This document shows positions 15,989 through 24,353 of a DNA stretch of 34,683 nucleotides, piece by piece (position 1 is the first letter of the stretch; every line of letters begins with the position of its first letter). Position numbers and translations under genes: made by a program. Source of the stretch: Methylacidiphilales bacterium (GTDB lineage Bacteria > Verrucomicrobiota > Verrucomicrobiia > Methylacidiphilales > UBA1321); contig JAJSLI010000134.1 of the NCBI GenBank assembly GCA_021272315.1, positions 1 to 34,683 of the forward strand, written 5' to 3'. The notes beneath the pieces are model-generated. The model did not search any database, had not been told where the DNA came from, and saw only the letters and a list, made by a program, of their open reading frames with translations.

Positions 15989-18838
15989 ATGCCCGACCGC
16001 GAACACACCCTTTTTCTCCTCGACGGCATGGCGTTGGTCTACCGCGCCCATTTTGCCTTTGCCACCAACCCGATCCGCACCGCCGCGGGCCGCAACACGT
16101 CCGCCATTTACGGCTTCACCAACACGCTCCTTGAATTGCTCACGAAACAGGCGCCGACCCATCTCGCCGTGGTTTTCGATACCGCCGCGCCCACCGCGCG
16201 CCATCGTGAATTTGCCGCCTACAAGGCCCAGCGCGAAGAAATGCCCGAGGAACTCAGCGCCGCCATCCCCGACGTCAAGCGCCTCATCCGCGCCTTCAAT
16301 CTTCCTGTGCTCGAACTCGACGGCTACGAAGCCGACGACATTATCGGCACCCTCGCGCGCGAGGCCCGCGCAGCCGGGGGAAAATATGTCACCTACATGG
16401 TTACTCCCGACAAGGATTTCGGGCAGCTCGTCAACGAGGATGTCTTTATCTACCGCCCCGCCCGCGTGGGTGAAGGGGCTGAAGTTCTCGGAATCCCCGA
16501 AGTCCTCGCCAAGTGGGGCGTCAAGCGCACCGATCAGGTGCGCGACATCCTCGGCCTCTGGGGCGACACCTCCGACAACATTCCCGGCGTGCCTGGCGTC
16601 GGCGAGAAAACCGCGCAGAAACTGATCGCCCAGTACGACACGCTCGAAAACGTCCTCGACCACGCCGCCGAGCAGAAGGGCAAGCTCAAGGAATCGCTCG
16701 AGAAGTTCCGCGACCAGGCCCTCCTGTCGAAACGGCTCGCCACCATCGACATCAATGTCCCCCTGCCCTTCGAGCCCGAAAAGCTGCGCGTCGGTCCCCG
16801 CGATGATGTGACGCTGCGCGCTCTTTTCACCGAATTCGAATTCAACACCCTTGGCCGCCGCATTTTCGGCGACAGCTTCAAGGCTGGGCATGGTTCCGCA
16901 GCATCTGTTTCCGAGGTAGCCGCCGCTGTCCCTAGCGGCGGTTCGGTTGTTTTGTCCGAGGAAAAGACACCACCGCTGGGGACAGCGGCGGCTACCATCG
17001 AACTGCAACACCCTCCCATCCCGCCCTTTCCCGTCGCGCTTCGCACCATCGAAGATGTGAAGCCGGATTACCAAATCGTATCCGGCGATGGGAAGGAACT
17101 GCTGGAGGGCGCGATCAAAAAATTGAAACCGCTCCTCGGCGTTGCCGTTGATCTTGCTCTCACCGGAGAGATGCGTGGTGTCGCTTTTGCCGCCCAGCCG
17201 GGGGAGGCGCGATATGTTCCGTGGAAAGAGGATCGGTCATTTTTGCACGACACCTTTTGTCTTAAATCAGAAAAAAACCACTGGATCATCGGTCACGACC
17301 TCAAGCCGGGCCTGCGCACCATGGTCCAGAAATTCCGTAATTCCGTTGAAAATTCGGTTTCTTTTTTTGACACCGCCCTCGCCCATTCCATCGTCTACCC
17401 CGACCTGCGTCACAGCCTCGAGTTCGCCGCCGAATCCCTGCTCAATTACACGCCGATTCCCGCCGAGGTGGCCGCCGGCCAGCAGGATTTCCTCGCCGCG
17501 ATGGAAGCCCCCGACGCTAAGCAGCTTTCCGCGCGTCGAGCCATGGAGCGGGCCGATCTCGCCCTCCAGCTCCACGCCGTCCTCGCCCCGAAAATCGCCG
17601 AGTCGGGCCAGGAAAAGGTCTTTTACGAAATCGAATCGCCTCTTCTCCCCGTCCTCGCCGCCATGGAAAACGAAGGGATCCGCCTCGATCCCGCCGCGCT
17701 TGAGGACGTCGGCAAAAAGCTCCGCGCCGATCTCGCCCGGCTCGAAACCTCCATCTACGCGCACGCCGGTACAAACTTCAACATCGGTTCGCCCAAACAA
17801 CTCGGCGAAATTCTTTTCGGCAAACTTATTCTCGATCGCAACGCCAAAAAAACCAAGACCGGCCAGTATGCCACCGACGAAGCGACCCTCGTCGCCCTCG
17901 CGCCGCTCCATCCCATCGTCCGCGAGGTGCTCGACTACCGCGAGGCCAGCAAGCTCCTCTCCACCTATGTCGACGCGCTGCCCGCCTCCATTGCCGCCGA
18001 CGGACGCATCCACACCACCTTCCAGCAAATGGCCACCAGCACCGGCCGTCTCAATTCGCAGGACCCCAACCTGCAGAACATTCCCATCCGCACGGCGCAG
18101 GGCCGCGAGATTCGCCGCGCCTTCGTGCCGCGCGACGGGGAGTACACGCTTCTCTCCGCCGACTATTCGCAGATCGAGCTGCGCATCCTCGCCGCGCTCA
18201 CGCAGGACCCCGGCCTGCTCGAGGCGCTCACGAGCGGCGAGGACATCCATCGCGCCACTGCGGCCAAGGTCTTCGGCCTGCCGCTCAGCGAAGTGACCAA
18301 GGACCAGCGCAACCAGGCCAAGATGGTCAACTACGGCATCAGCTACGGCATTTCCGCGTTCGGACTTTCGCAGCGGCTCGGCATCCCGCGCGCCGACGCG
18401 AAGAATCTCATCGACGGCTATTTCGCGCAGTATCCCGGCATCAAGAATTACATGACCGAGACCGTCGCCCGCGCCCGCGAACGCGGCTACGTTGAAACCA
18501 TCACCGGCCGCCGCCGCTACCTGCCCGACCTCCGTTCCGCCAACGCCACCGTGCGCGCCGCCGCCGAGCGCAACGCCGTCAACATGCCGATCCAGGGCTC
18601 CGCCGCCGATCTCATCAAGATCGCCATGGTGCAGATTGCCCGGGTCGCCCGCGATGAAAACTGGCGGACGAAACTTCTCCTCCAGGTCCACGACGAACTC
18701 GTCTTCGACCTGCATCTCTCCGAAAAGGAGCGCGTCCTCGAAGTCGTGGAGGAGCGGATGAAAAACGCGCTGCCCGACCTCCGCGTCCCCATCGTCGTCG
18801 AAATCGGCCTCGGCGCGAACTGGCTCGAGGCGCATTAG
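15989..18838 (+). CDS. polA: DNA polymerase I
   Basis: A 949-residue protein. Residues 1-290 are the 5'-nuclease (FDTAAPTARHREFAAYKAQR, YEADDIIGTLA, TPDKDFGQLV, helix-hairpin DILGLWGDTSDNIPGVPGVG). Residues 350-540 are the 3'-5' exonuclease domain, whose catalytic acids look lost: the DxE of motif I is VDLAL and motif II reads HDLKPG, so proofreading is probably absent, as in several Pol I enzymes. Residues 600-949 are the polymerase with motif A (DYSQIELRI), motif B (KMVNYGISYG) and motif C (VHDEL). Motif B has Tyr where E. coli has Phe762. A palindromic insert encodes about residues 309-336, in the linker between the nuclease domains. Confidence 0.97.
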   Translation: MPDREHTLFLLDGMALVYRAHFAFATNPIRTAAGRNTSAIYGFTNTLLELLTKQAPTHLAVVFDTAAPTARHREFAAYKAQREEMPEELSAAIPDVKRLIRAFNLPVLELDGYEADDIIGTLAREARAAGGKYVTYMVTPDKDFGQLVNEDVFIYRPARVGEGAEVLGIPEVLAKWGVKRTDQVRDILGLWGDTSDNIPGVPGVGEKTAQKLIAQYDTLENVLDHAAEQKGKLKESLEKFRDQALLSKRLATIDINVPLPFEPEKLRVGPRDDVTLRALFTEFEFNTLGRRIFGDSFKAGHGSAASVSEVAAAVPSGGSVVLSEEKTPPLGTAAATIELQHPPIPPFPVALRTIEDVKPDYQIVSGDGKELLEGAIKKLKPLLGVAVDLALTGEMRGVAFAAQPGEARYVPWKEDRSFLHDTFCLKSEKNHWIIGHDLKPGLRTMVQKFRNSVENSVSFFDTALAHSIVYPDLRHSLEFAAESLLNYTPIPAEVAAGQQDFLAAMEAPDAKQLSARRAMERADLALQLHAVLAPKIAESGQEKVFYEIESPLLPVLAAMENEGIRLDPAALEDVGKKLRADLARLETSIYAHAGTNFNIGSPKQLGEILFGKLILDRNAKKTKTGQYATDEATLVALAPLHPIVREVLDYREASKLLSTYVDALPASIAADGRIHTTFQQMATSTGRLNSQDPNLQNIPIRTAQGREIRRAFVPRDGEYTLLSADYSQIELRILAALTQDPGLLEALTSGEDIHRATAAKVFGLPLSEVTKDQRNQAKMVNYGISYGISAFGLSQRLGIPRADAKNLIDGYFAQYPGIKNYMTETVARARERGYVETITGRRRYLPDLRSANATVRAAAERNAVNMPIQGSAADLIKIAMVQIARVARDENWRTKLLLQVHDELVFDLHLSEKERVLEVVEERMKNALPDLRVPIVVEIGLGANWLEAH
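16915..16996. repeat. Inverted REP-pair (BIME-like) palindrome inside polA
   Basis: The arms 16915-16942 and 16969-16996 are inverted copies matching at 26 of 28 positions, with a 26-nt loop. Each arm is itself a hairpin: CCGCCGCT/AGCGGCGG at 16920-16941 (perfect 8-bp stem), and its mate at 16970-16991 with one mismatch. The left hairpin is preceded by GTAG and the right followed by CTAC, the tetranucleotide that flanks many REP sequences recognised by RAYT proteins. The insert is translated in frame as an Ala/Gly/Pro-rich stretch in the linker between the nuclease domains of Pol I. That it arrived by insertion is inferred. Confidence 0.75.
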
Positions 18839-18898
18839 CCGGACGGGAGCACTCCTAAATTCTCGCCCGTTTTTGGGTCATCTGCTACGACATCGGCG

Positions 18899-20488
18899 AT
18901 GCACTACGCCATCGTCTTCGTCCTGCTCCTGAGCTTCGTCTTCGGGCTGGGACTTCTTGCCCGGCGGCTGGTCATCCCCTACCCCATTCTTTTTGTCATC
19001 GGCGGCCTGCTCATCGGGTTCGTCCCGGACCTGCCGACCTTGAAGCTCGATCCCGACTTCATTTTTTTCATTTTCCTCCCGCCCCTGCTTTACATTCAGG
19101 CTTACTACACCTCCTGGCGCGATTTTCGCCGGGAGCTTCGCGCAATCTCGCTGTTGGCCATTGGTCTTGTCTTTGTCACCGCCATCACGGTCGCTTTTGT
19201 CGCGCACTGGATGATCCCCAATTTTCCCCTTGCCGCCGGATTCGTCCTTGGCGCCATCATTTCTCCGCCTGATGCCATCGCCGCCTCGGCCATCGCCCGG
19301 CGGCTGGGCCTGCCCCGCCGGGTCGTCACCATCATTGAGGGCGAAAGCCTCGTCAACGATTCGACCAGCCTTGTCCTTTTCAGCGTTGCGCTTGCCACTG
19401 TGATGAAGCCCCGTGGGTCCTTTCTCGGAGATGTCTGGCTGCCGGGAGAATTTTTCTGCGTCACTATTGGAGGCATCGCGGTCGGGTTGGCCGTTGGCTG
19501 GCTGGTGTACTGGGTTCGTCGATGGATCATAAGCGACGGTTCGCAACTTGCCCTTACCGTTTCATTGCTCACTCCCTTTCTCAGTTATCTCGCCGGCGAC
19601 ATCACCCATGTCTCCAGCGTTCTCGCCGTCGTCTCCACCGGCCTTTATCTCGGTTGGGAATCGCCCGGCCTTCTCACCCCCACGATTCGGCTTCAGGCCC
19701 GTGCCGTCTGGGACATCATCGTCTATCTGCTCAACGGCTTTATTTTCGTCCTTATCGGTCTGCAACTGCCCGGCATCCTCGGCGGAATGCGCGAACATTG
19801 GTGGCCGCATCCTTACCTCTACGCCGTGGCCATCAACCTTGTCTGCATCTTAATCCGCATCGCCTGGGTTTTTCCAGGCGCCTACCTGCCGCGTTTGATC
19901 AAGCGCATCCGCCGGAACGAACCGTTCCCCGATCCGCGGCAGGTTTTCATCATCGGCTGGTGCGGGATGCGCGGGGTCGTCTCTCTTGCCGCCGCGCTTG
20001 CCTTGAACGCTTATCCCGATTTTCCGCGCAGCCACCTCACCCAGTTCATTGCCTTCAGTGTCATTTTGACCACGCTTGTTTTTCAGGGACTCACCCTTCC
20101 CGTTCTCATCCGGCGTCTCGGAGTGGGCGACGATGGCAGCGCGGCGCGCGAGGAACTCGAAGCCCGCACCCGCATGTCCGAGGCCGTCCTAGAAAAAATC
20201 GTTGAGGAGCGGCGCGCGGAGAAATATTCCGCGTCGGCCCTCGATAATGTCGAACGGATCTACCGCGAACGCGTTTTCAGCTTCCGGGATGATCTTGCCG
20301 ATCAACTCGGCTGGAGCGACCGGCGCCATCACCAGTTGAGCGTGCGCCGCCTGCATCACGCCATGATCTCGACCCAGCGCCACATCCTCATCGCCCTGCG
20401 CCGGGAGGGCCTCATCGGCGACGATGTCCTCCACAAGATTGAACATGAACTCGATCTCGATGAGGCGCGGTTCAAGGCCGGATTTTAG
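18899..20488 (+). CDS. CPA1-family Na+/H+ antiporter
   Basis: A 529-residue protein. About 12 membrane helices fill residues 1-410, with family landmarks FIFFIFLPPLLYIQAYYTSW (amiloride-region-like), GAIISPPDAIAASAIARRLGLP and IEGESLVNDSTSLVLFSVAL. The last contains the conserved ND pair of the ion-binding helices. The cytoplasmic tail (about 410-529) is charged and partly helical. It exchanges Na+ or another monovalent cation for H+ at the inner membrane for pH and ion homeostasis; the exact ion is uncertain. It starts 60 bp after polA and is followed 136 bp later by the DUF4870 gene. Confidence 0.92.
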   Translation: MHYAIVFVLLLSFVFGLGLLARRLVIPYPILFVIGGLLIGFVPDLPTLKLDPDFIFFIFLPPLLYIQAYYTSWRDFRRELRAISLLAIGLVFVTAITVAFVAHWMIPNFPLAAGFVLGAIISPPDAIAASAIARRLGLPRRVVTIIEGESLVNDSTSLVLFSVALATVMKPRGSFLGDVWLPGEFFCVTIGGIAVGLAVGWLVYWVRRWIISDGSQLALTVSLLTPFLSYLAGDITHVSSVLAVVSTGLYLGWESPGLLTPTIRLQARAVWDIIVYLLNGFIFVLIGLQLPGILGGMREHWWPHPYLYAVAINLVCILIRIAWVFPGAYLPRLIKRIRRNEPFPDPRQVFIIGWCGMRGVVSLAAALALNAYPDFPRSHLTQFIAFSVILTTLVFQGLTLPVLIRRLGVGDDGSAAREELEARTRMSEAVLEKIVEERRAEKYSASALDNVERIYRERVFSFRDDLADQLGWSDRRHHQLSVRRLHHAMISTQRHILIALRREGLIGDDVLHKIEHELDLDEARFKAGF

Positions 20489-20624
20489 AACTCTTATCAA
20501 AAGTAGACAGGGGCCGCCGTCCCTCTTAGAATAATTTTGACGGGTTTGCAGGTAAGCAATTGTAGCAGGCGACTCATAATCACCGGATTGCGGGTTCAGC
20601 TACCTTCTTGCCCATTTCACTTTC

Positions 20625-20978
20625 ATGACCACTCCACCTCCTGCTTCCGGGCCGGCTCATGGCAACGATAAACTCTTCATCATTCTGTGCCATCTTTCGT
20701 TGATTATCGGATTCCCTTTTCTTCTGCCTTTCATCGTTTATCTGGCCAAGCGGAACGAATCGGAACTGGTCGCCGCTCATGCCAAAGAGGCATTGAATTT
20801 TCACATTTCGCTGCTGATCTATACTCTCTGCTGCATACCACTCTGTTTCATTCTCATCGGCTTTCTGATGCTCGCGGTCCTGGGCCTGATGGCGTTCATT
20901 TGCGCGATTGTCGCCTCCATCCAGGCGTCCGATGGCCGATTTTATCGCTATCCGCTCACGATCCGATTGATCAGCTAA
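20625..20978 (+). CDS. DUF4870 small membrane protein
   Basis: A 117-residue protein with a Pro-rich start, then NDKLFIILCHLSLIIGFPFLLPFIVYLAKRNESELVAAHAKEALNFHISLLIY. This is the DUF4870 signature: a first helix, a helix ending in PLI-xx-LxK, and the AKEALNFQ/NFH motif before further helices. The final hydrophobic pair runs through FICAIVASIQASDGRFYRYPLTIRLI. Its function is unknown; the fold is distantly related to Tic20-type proteins. The 136 bp upstream contain no evident gene. A dispersed repeat begins two bases after its stop codon. Confidence 0.85.
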   Translation: MTTPPPASGPAHGNDKLFIILCHLSLIIGFPFLLPFIVYLAKRNESELVAAHAKEALNFHISLLIYTLCCIPLCFILIGFLMLAVLGLMAFICAIVASIQASDGRFYRYPLTIRLIS

Positions 20979-20980
20979 AT

Positions 20981-21132
20981 GTCATCCTGAGCTTGTCGAA
21001 GGATCTTTAACTATTCCTTGATGAGGTTTCTCTGGAGCAAAATAATAAGAGATTCTTCGAAACGGACTGCGCGATAGCGCAATAAATTCTTCCACATTTT
21101 GTCGAGTGCCGAAGGCGCAACCTCGGAATGAC
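20981..21132. repeat. Dispersed intergenic repeat of the GTCATCCTGAG type
   Basis: The element opens with GTCATCCTGAG (20981-20991) and closes with CTCGGAATGAC (21122-21132), an inverted pair matching at 9 of 11 positions. The inside holds TCGAAGGATC (20997-21006), a matching GATTCTTCGA near 21052 and the perfect hairpin TGCGC-GATA-GCGCA. Repeats with these GTCATNCTGAG ends and GAAGAATCT cores are, from memory, widely dispersed in intergenic DNA of many bacteria. It fills the gap between the DUF4870 gene and the convergent epimerase and may serve as a bidirectional terminator. Confidence 0.7.
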
Positions 21133-21157
21133 GAGGTTCAAGAAGGCAACGGAAAAT

Positions 21158-22171
21158 TTAGTCCGTATCGATCTCGCGGGCCCAGTCGCGGTTTTCCGAA
21201 TACCATTGCGCCAACCGGCCCAGCCCTTCGCGGAAAGCGGTCTTGGGCGACCAGTCCAGCATGCGGCGGGCCTTGGAAATATCGGCCCATGTCATCATCA
21301 TGTCTGCGGGATGCCACGGGAGGTAATCGATTTTGGCCTTCCGGCCGACCAACTCCTCGATCAGCGTGATCATCGCGCTCAGCTTCAGCGGCTCGTCCGA
21401 GCCGAGGTTGAAAATCTCGTAACCCGCCGGGCGCAGCGCCGCGATCGTCCCGCGCGCGATGTCGTCCACATAGGTGAAGTCGCGCGATTGCGAGCCGTCG
21501 CCGAAAACGGAAATCGTCCGGCCCTCGCTGATGCGCTGGACGAACCGCAGCGGCGTCATGTCGGGCCGTCCCGCCGGGCCGTAGACCGTGAAGTAACGCA
21601 GCACGCTCACGTCGATTCCGTGCAGGAAATGGTAGGTGTAGGCCATCGCTTCCGCCGCTTTCTTCGTCGCCGCGTAGGGCGAGAGTTGCCGGTCGGTGTT
21701 CATGTCCTCGCGGTAGGGCGTCGGGTGGTCCCGGCCGTAGAGGCTCGAGGTCGATGCCAGCACGAATTTTTTCACGCCGAATTCGCGGCACATCTCCAGC
21801 AGGTTCAACGCGCCGCTCACGTTGGACTCGACGTAGACCGCCGGATTTTCCACCGACGCGCGCACACCCGCCCGCGCGGCGAGGTTCACCACCGCGTCGA
21901 AGGGCGCCGTCCGGCCCGCCGCGTGTTTTTGAAAAAGCTTCCTCAGGCCCGCCGAATCGTTCAGGTCGAGCCGGTGCAACTCCACGCCGCCTGCTTTTTC
22001 GAGCTGCGCCCAGCGCCAGTCCTTCAGCCGTAGGTCATAGGCATCATTGAAATTATCGAGCCCGGCCACCTCGCGGCCCTCGCCGCGCAAAAGGGCGCAG
22101 ACCCGCGAGGCGATAAAGCCCGCGGCTCCGGTGACCAGGATTTTCTGCGGTGTGTCGGAAGTGGTGGGCAT
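21158..22171 (-). CDS. NAD-dependent nucleotide-sugar epimerase, UDP-glucuronate 4-epimerase type
   Basis: A 337-residue extended short-chain dehydrogenase. The NAD-binding GAAGFIAS loop is at residues 15-22, the acidic ribose contact in EVAGLDNFNDAYD, catalytic Ser in STSSLYG and the YxxxK pair in SPYAATKKAAE. YGPAGRPDMTPLRFV and the DNFNDAYDLRLK segment are typical of UDP-glucuronate (or UDP-glucose) 4-epimerases, which interconvert GlcA and GalA for surface polysaccharides. ATG 22171 is chosen because the NAD loop follows at the usual distance; the frame is open to 22246. It is divergent from the ABC exporter gene, with about 220 bp between. Confidence 0.9.
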   Translation of the reverse strand: MPTTSDTPQKILVTGAAGFIASRVCALLRGEGREVAGLDNFNDAYDLRLKDWRWAQLEKAGGVELHRLDLNDSAGLRKLFQKHAAGRTAPFDAVVNLAARAGVRASVENPAVYVESNVSGALNLLEMCREFGVKKFVLASTSSLYGRDHPTPYREDMNTDRQLSPYAATKKAAEAMAYTYHFLHGIDVSVLRYFTVYGPAGRPDMTPLRFVQRISEGRTISVFGDGSQSRDFTYVDDIARGTIAALRPAGYEIFNLGSDEPLKLSAMITLIEELVGRKAKIDYLPWHPADMMMTWADISKARRMLDWSPKTAFREGLGRLAQWYSENRDWAREIDTD

Positions 22172-22391
22172 GGTACGTGTATTATGAAATGGAAAAGGAG
22201 ACTTTGCCAAAAGGTGAGCCGGCAAATCGAGAACATTCCTGCCCAATCACACAACCCACCAAGAGTCGCGCGCGCGGAAATGGTCTTGGCAGGGCGAAGC
22301 GTTACTGCCATCTGCAGGATCTGTTGTGCGCAGCATCAAGACACACGCTTGTCCAAACTCCGTTTAGCCGCTAACCTTGCCGTTTATCTTG

Positions 22392-24281
22392 ATGAATACT
22401 CTTCTCGAGACCGCGCGTTTTTCCCGGCCTTACCTGAGCCGATATTGGTTCCGCTTCGTGATCGGCATCGTCCTGGGCATCCTTTTCGGCGCCTCCAACG
22501 GCCTCTTCATGGGCAGCATCTATGTCATCGCCACCCGTTTGGGCGATCCCGCCCATATCGAGAAGGTCACCGAACAAGGCCGTGAAGCCGAGGCCAAAAA
22601 AGAAGAGGGGGAAAATCCCGCATTGCATGGCCTGAAAGCAAAGGCCACGGCCTTTAAGGAGGAATTCTACGTCCTGATCGATCCCTGGCTTCCCTTGAAG
22701 GACCGCGCGCTCGATTGGAAACAATGTCTGGGCGGTTTCCTGCTCATTCCGCTCGCCGTCATCCTGCGCGGTTTTCTCGGCTATGGCAGCAGCTATCTCC
22801 TCGCCTGGAGCGGCCAGCGCATCACCAACGACGTCAAAATCGACGCTTTTCGCAAAGTCAGTTCCCTCTCGCTCGATTTCTTCCAGAAAACCACCACCGG
22901 CGAATTGCTGGCCCGAATCGAAAACGACGGGACCGCCCTTAACACTTTTCTTAAGCTCGGTCTTTCCGACCTGGTCAAGGAGCCGAGCACCATCTTCTTC
23001 CTGCTCGGCGCCATGTTTCTCGTCAACTGGAAATTCACGCTTATTTCGCTCGCGTTTGCGCCTCTCTGCATCATCCCAACACGCCATGTTGCCAAAAAGA
23101 TCAGGGAGCTTACACGCAAGGATTTCACCACCAATGTCGGGCAGAGCAGCATCACAATGGAGTCCTTCCAGAACGTCCGCGTCACCAAGGCCTTTGGGCT
23201 CGAGGAGGTCCACGCCCAGGCCTTCTTCAAAACGGGCCAACTATCGGCCCACTTTAACATCAAGAGCGTGCAGAGCCAGGAGATGCTCAACCCCATCGTG
23301 CAAACCCTCAACGCCATGGGAATCAGCGCCGTCCTCGTTTACGCCTTCTGGACCCATTGCTCCTTAGCCAACTTGATGTTTTTCATCGGTGCGCTCATGG
23401 CCTTCTACACGCCCTTCAAGAAGCTCAACGGCATCGGCGTTTATGTCACGCGGCTCTCCGTCGCCCTCGAGCGCCTGATGGCGCTCTTCAGGCTCCAGCC
23501 CAGCGTCCGCGAAGCCGAACATCCCGTGGCCATGGGCGATTTCACCCGCGCCATCGAGTTTCGCCACGTCAGCTTCTCCTATGGCGAAGGCCCCGTCCTT
23601 GACGACATTAGCTTCACCCTCCTTCGCGGCCGGCGCCTCGGTCTCGCCGGGGAAAGCGGCTCCGGCAAAAGCTCCCTCCTCAATCTCTTTTTCCGCTTCT
23701 ACGATCCCACCGCCGGCCAGATCGAAATCGACGGCGTTCCCATCGAGTCGCTCAGGATCGCCGATCTCCGCGCCCATCTCGCGCTCGTCAGCCAGGACAT
23801 TCTCCTTTTCAACGCCACCGTGGCGCAAAACATCGCCTATGGCAAAATTGGCGCCACCCGCGAGGAAGTCATCATCGCGGCCCGCGAGGCCCACGCCCAC
23901 GAGTTCATCGAGGAGCTTCCGCAGGGCTACGACACGCCCCTCGGCGAACGGGGCATCCGCCTCTCCGGCGGCCAGCGCCAGCGCGTCGCCATCGCGCGCG
24001 CCTTCGTCCGCAACGCGCCCATTCTTGTGCTCGATGAAGCCACCGCCTCGCTCGATTCGCAGTCCGAGGCGGAAGTGCAAAAAGCCATCGACCATCTCGC
24101 CGAACACCGCACGGTCGTTTGCGTTGCCCACCGCCTTTCCACCCTGCGCGCCATGGACCATATTCTCGTTTTGCAGAAAGGGCGCATCGTCGAGCAGGGT
24201 AATTTCGATCAGCTCCTCGCCGCTCGCGGCATTTTCACCGCCATGGCCGCCCGGCAGAGCATTTTTCCACAGGCCGCTTGA
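22392..24281 (+). CDS. ABC exporter, MsbA-like half-transporter (fused permease and ATPase)
   Basis: A 629-residue protein. Residues 1-340 form the six-helix exporter permease, with an unusually long, charged insertion (about residues 60-95: EQGREAEAKKEEGENPALHG) after the first helix. The ATPase domain (about 395-620) is complete: Walker A GESGSGKSS, Q-loop SQDILLF, signature LSGGQRQRVAIARAF, Walker B ILVLDEATASLD, H-loop CVAHRLST. Homodimers of such proteins flip lipids or glycolipids, as MsbA does for lipid A, but the substrate here is not known. ATG 22392 is preferred to the in-frame TTG at 22377. The next gene, an aminotransferase, lies 72 bp downstream on the same strand. Confidence 0.9.
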   Translation: MNTLLETARFSRPYLSRYWFRFVIGIVLGILFGASNGLFMGSIYVIATRLGDPAHIEKVTEQGREAEAKKEEGENPALHGLKAKATAFKEEFYVLIDPWLPLKDRALDWKQCLGGFLLIPLAVILRGFLGYGSSYLLAWSGQRITNDVKIDAFRKVSSLSLDFFQKTTTGELLARIENDGTALNTFLKLGLSDLVKEPSTIFFLLGAMFLVNWKFTLISLAFAPLCIIPTRHVAKKIRELTRKDFTTNVGQSSITMESFQNVRVTKAFGLEEVHAQAFFKTGQLSAHFNIKSVQSQEMLNPIVQTLNAMGISAVLVYAFWTHCSLANLMFFIGALMAFYTPFKKLNGIGVYVTRLSVALERLMALFRLQPSVREAEHPVAMGDFTRAIEFRHVSFSYGEGPVLDDISFTLLRGRRLGLAGESGSGKSSLLNLFFRFYDPTAGQIEIDGVPIESLRIADLRAHLALVSQDILLFNATVAQNIAYGKIGATREEVIIAAREAHAHEFIEELPQGYDTPLGERGIRLSGGQRQRVAIARAFVRNAPILVLDEATASLDSQSEAEVQKAIDHLAEHRTVVCVAHRLSTLRAMDHILVLQKGRIVEQGNFDQLLAARGIFTAMAARQSIFPQAA

Positions 24282-24353
24282 GTTTTTTGACAAGGTTGGC
24301 GTTGGACGGATTAGAGGCTTTTATACCCGCGGATTTTGCCGCAGGATGACCCG

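Noticed and set aside
17267..18835. 522-codon minus-strand frame opposite polA
   Set aside because: It is an antisense shadow of a high-GC gene: composition is Gly/Asp/Val-rich, no domain is seen, and the plus strand encodes an unmistakable DNA polymerase I.
22172..22391. tRNA or small RNA in the divergent gap before the ABC exporter
   Set aside because: I looked for cloverleaf-like stems and saw none that hold together; only a GC-rich run is present.
24287..24315. TTGACA before the aminotransferase gene as a promoter
   Set aside because: At 17 nt the -10 position reads ATTAGA, which matches TATAAT poorly. I do not call it a promoter.
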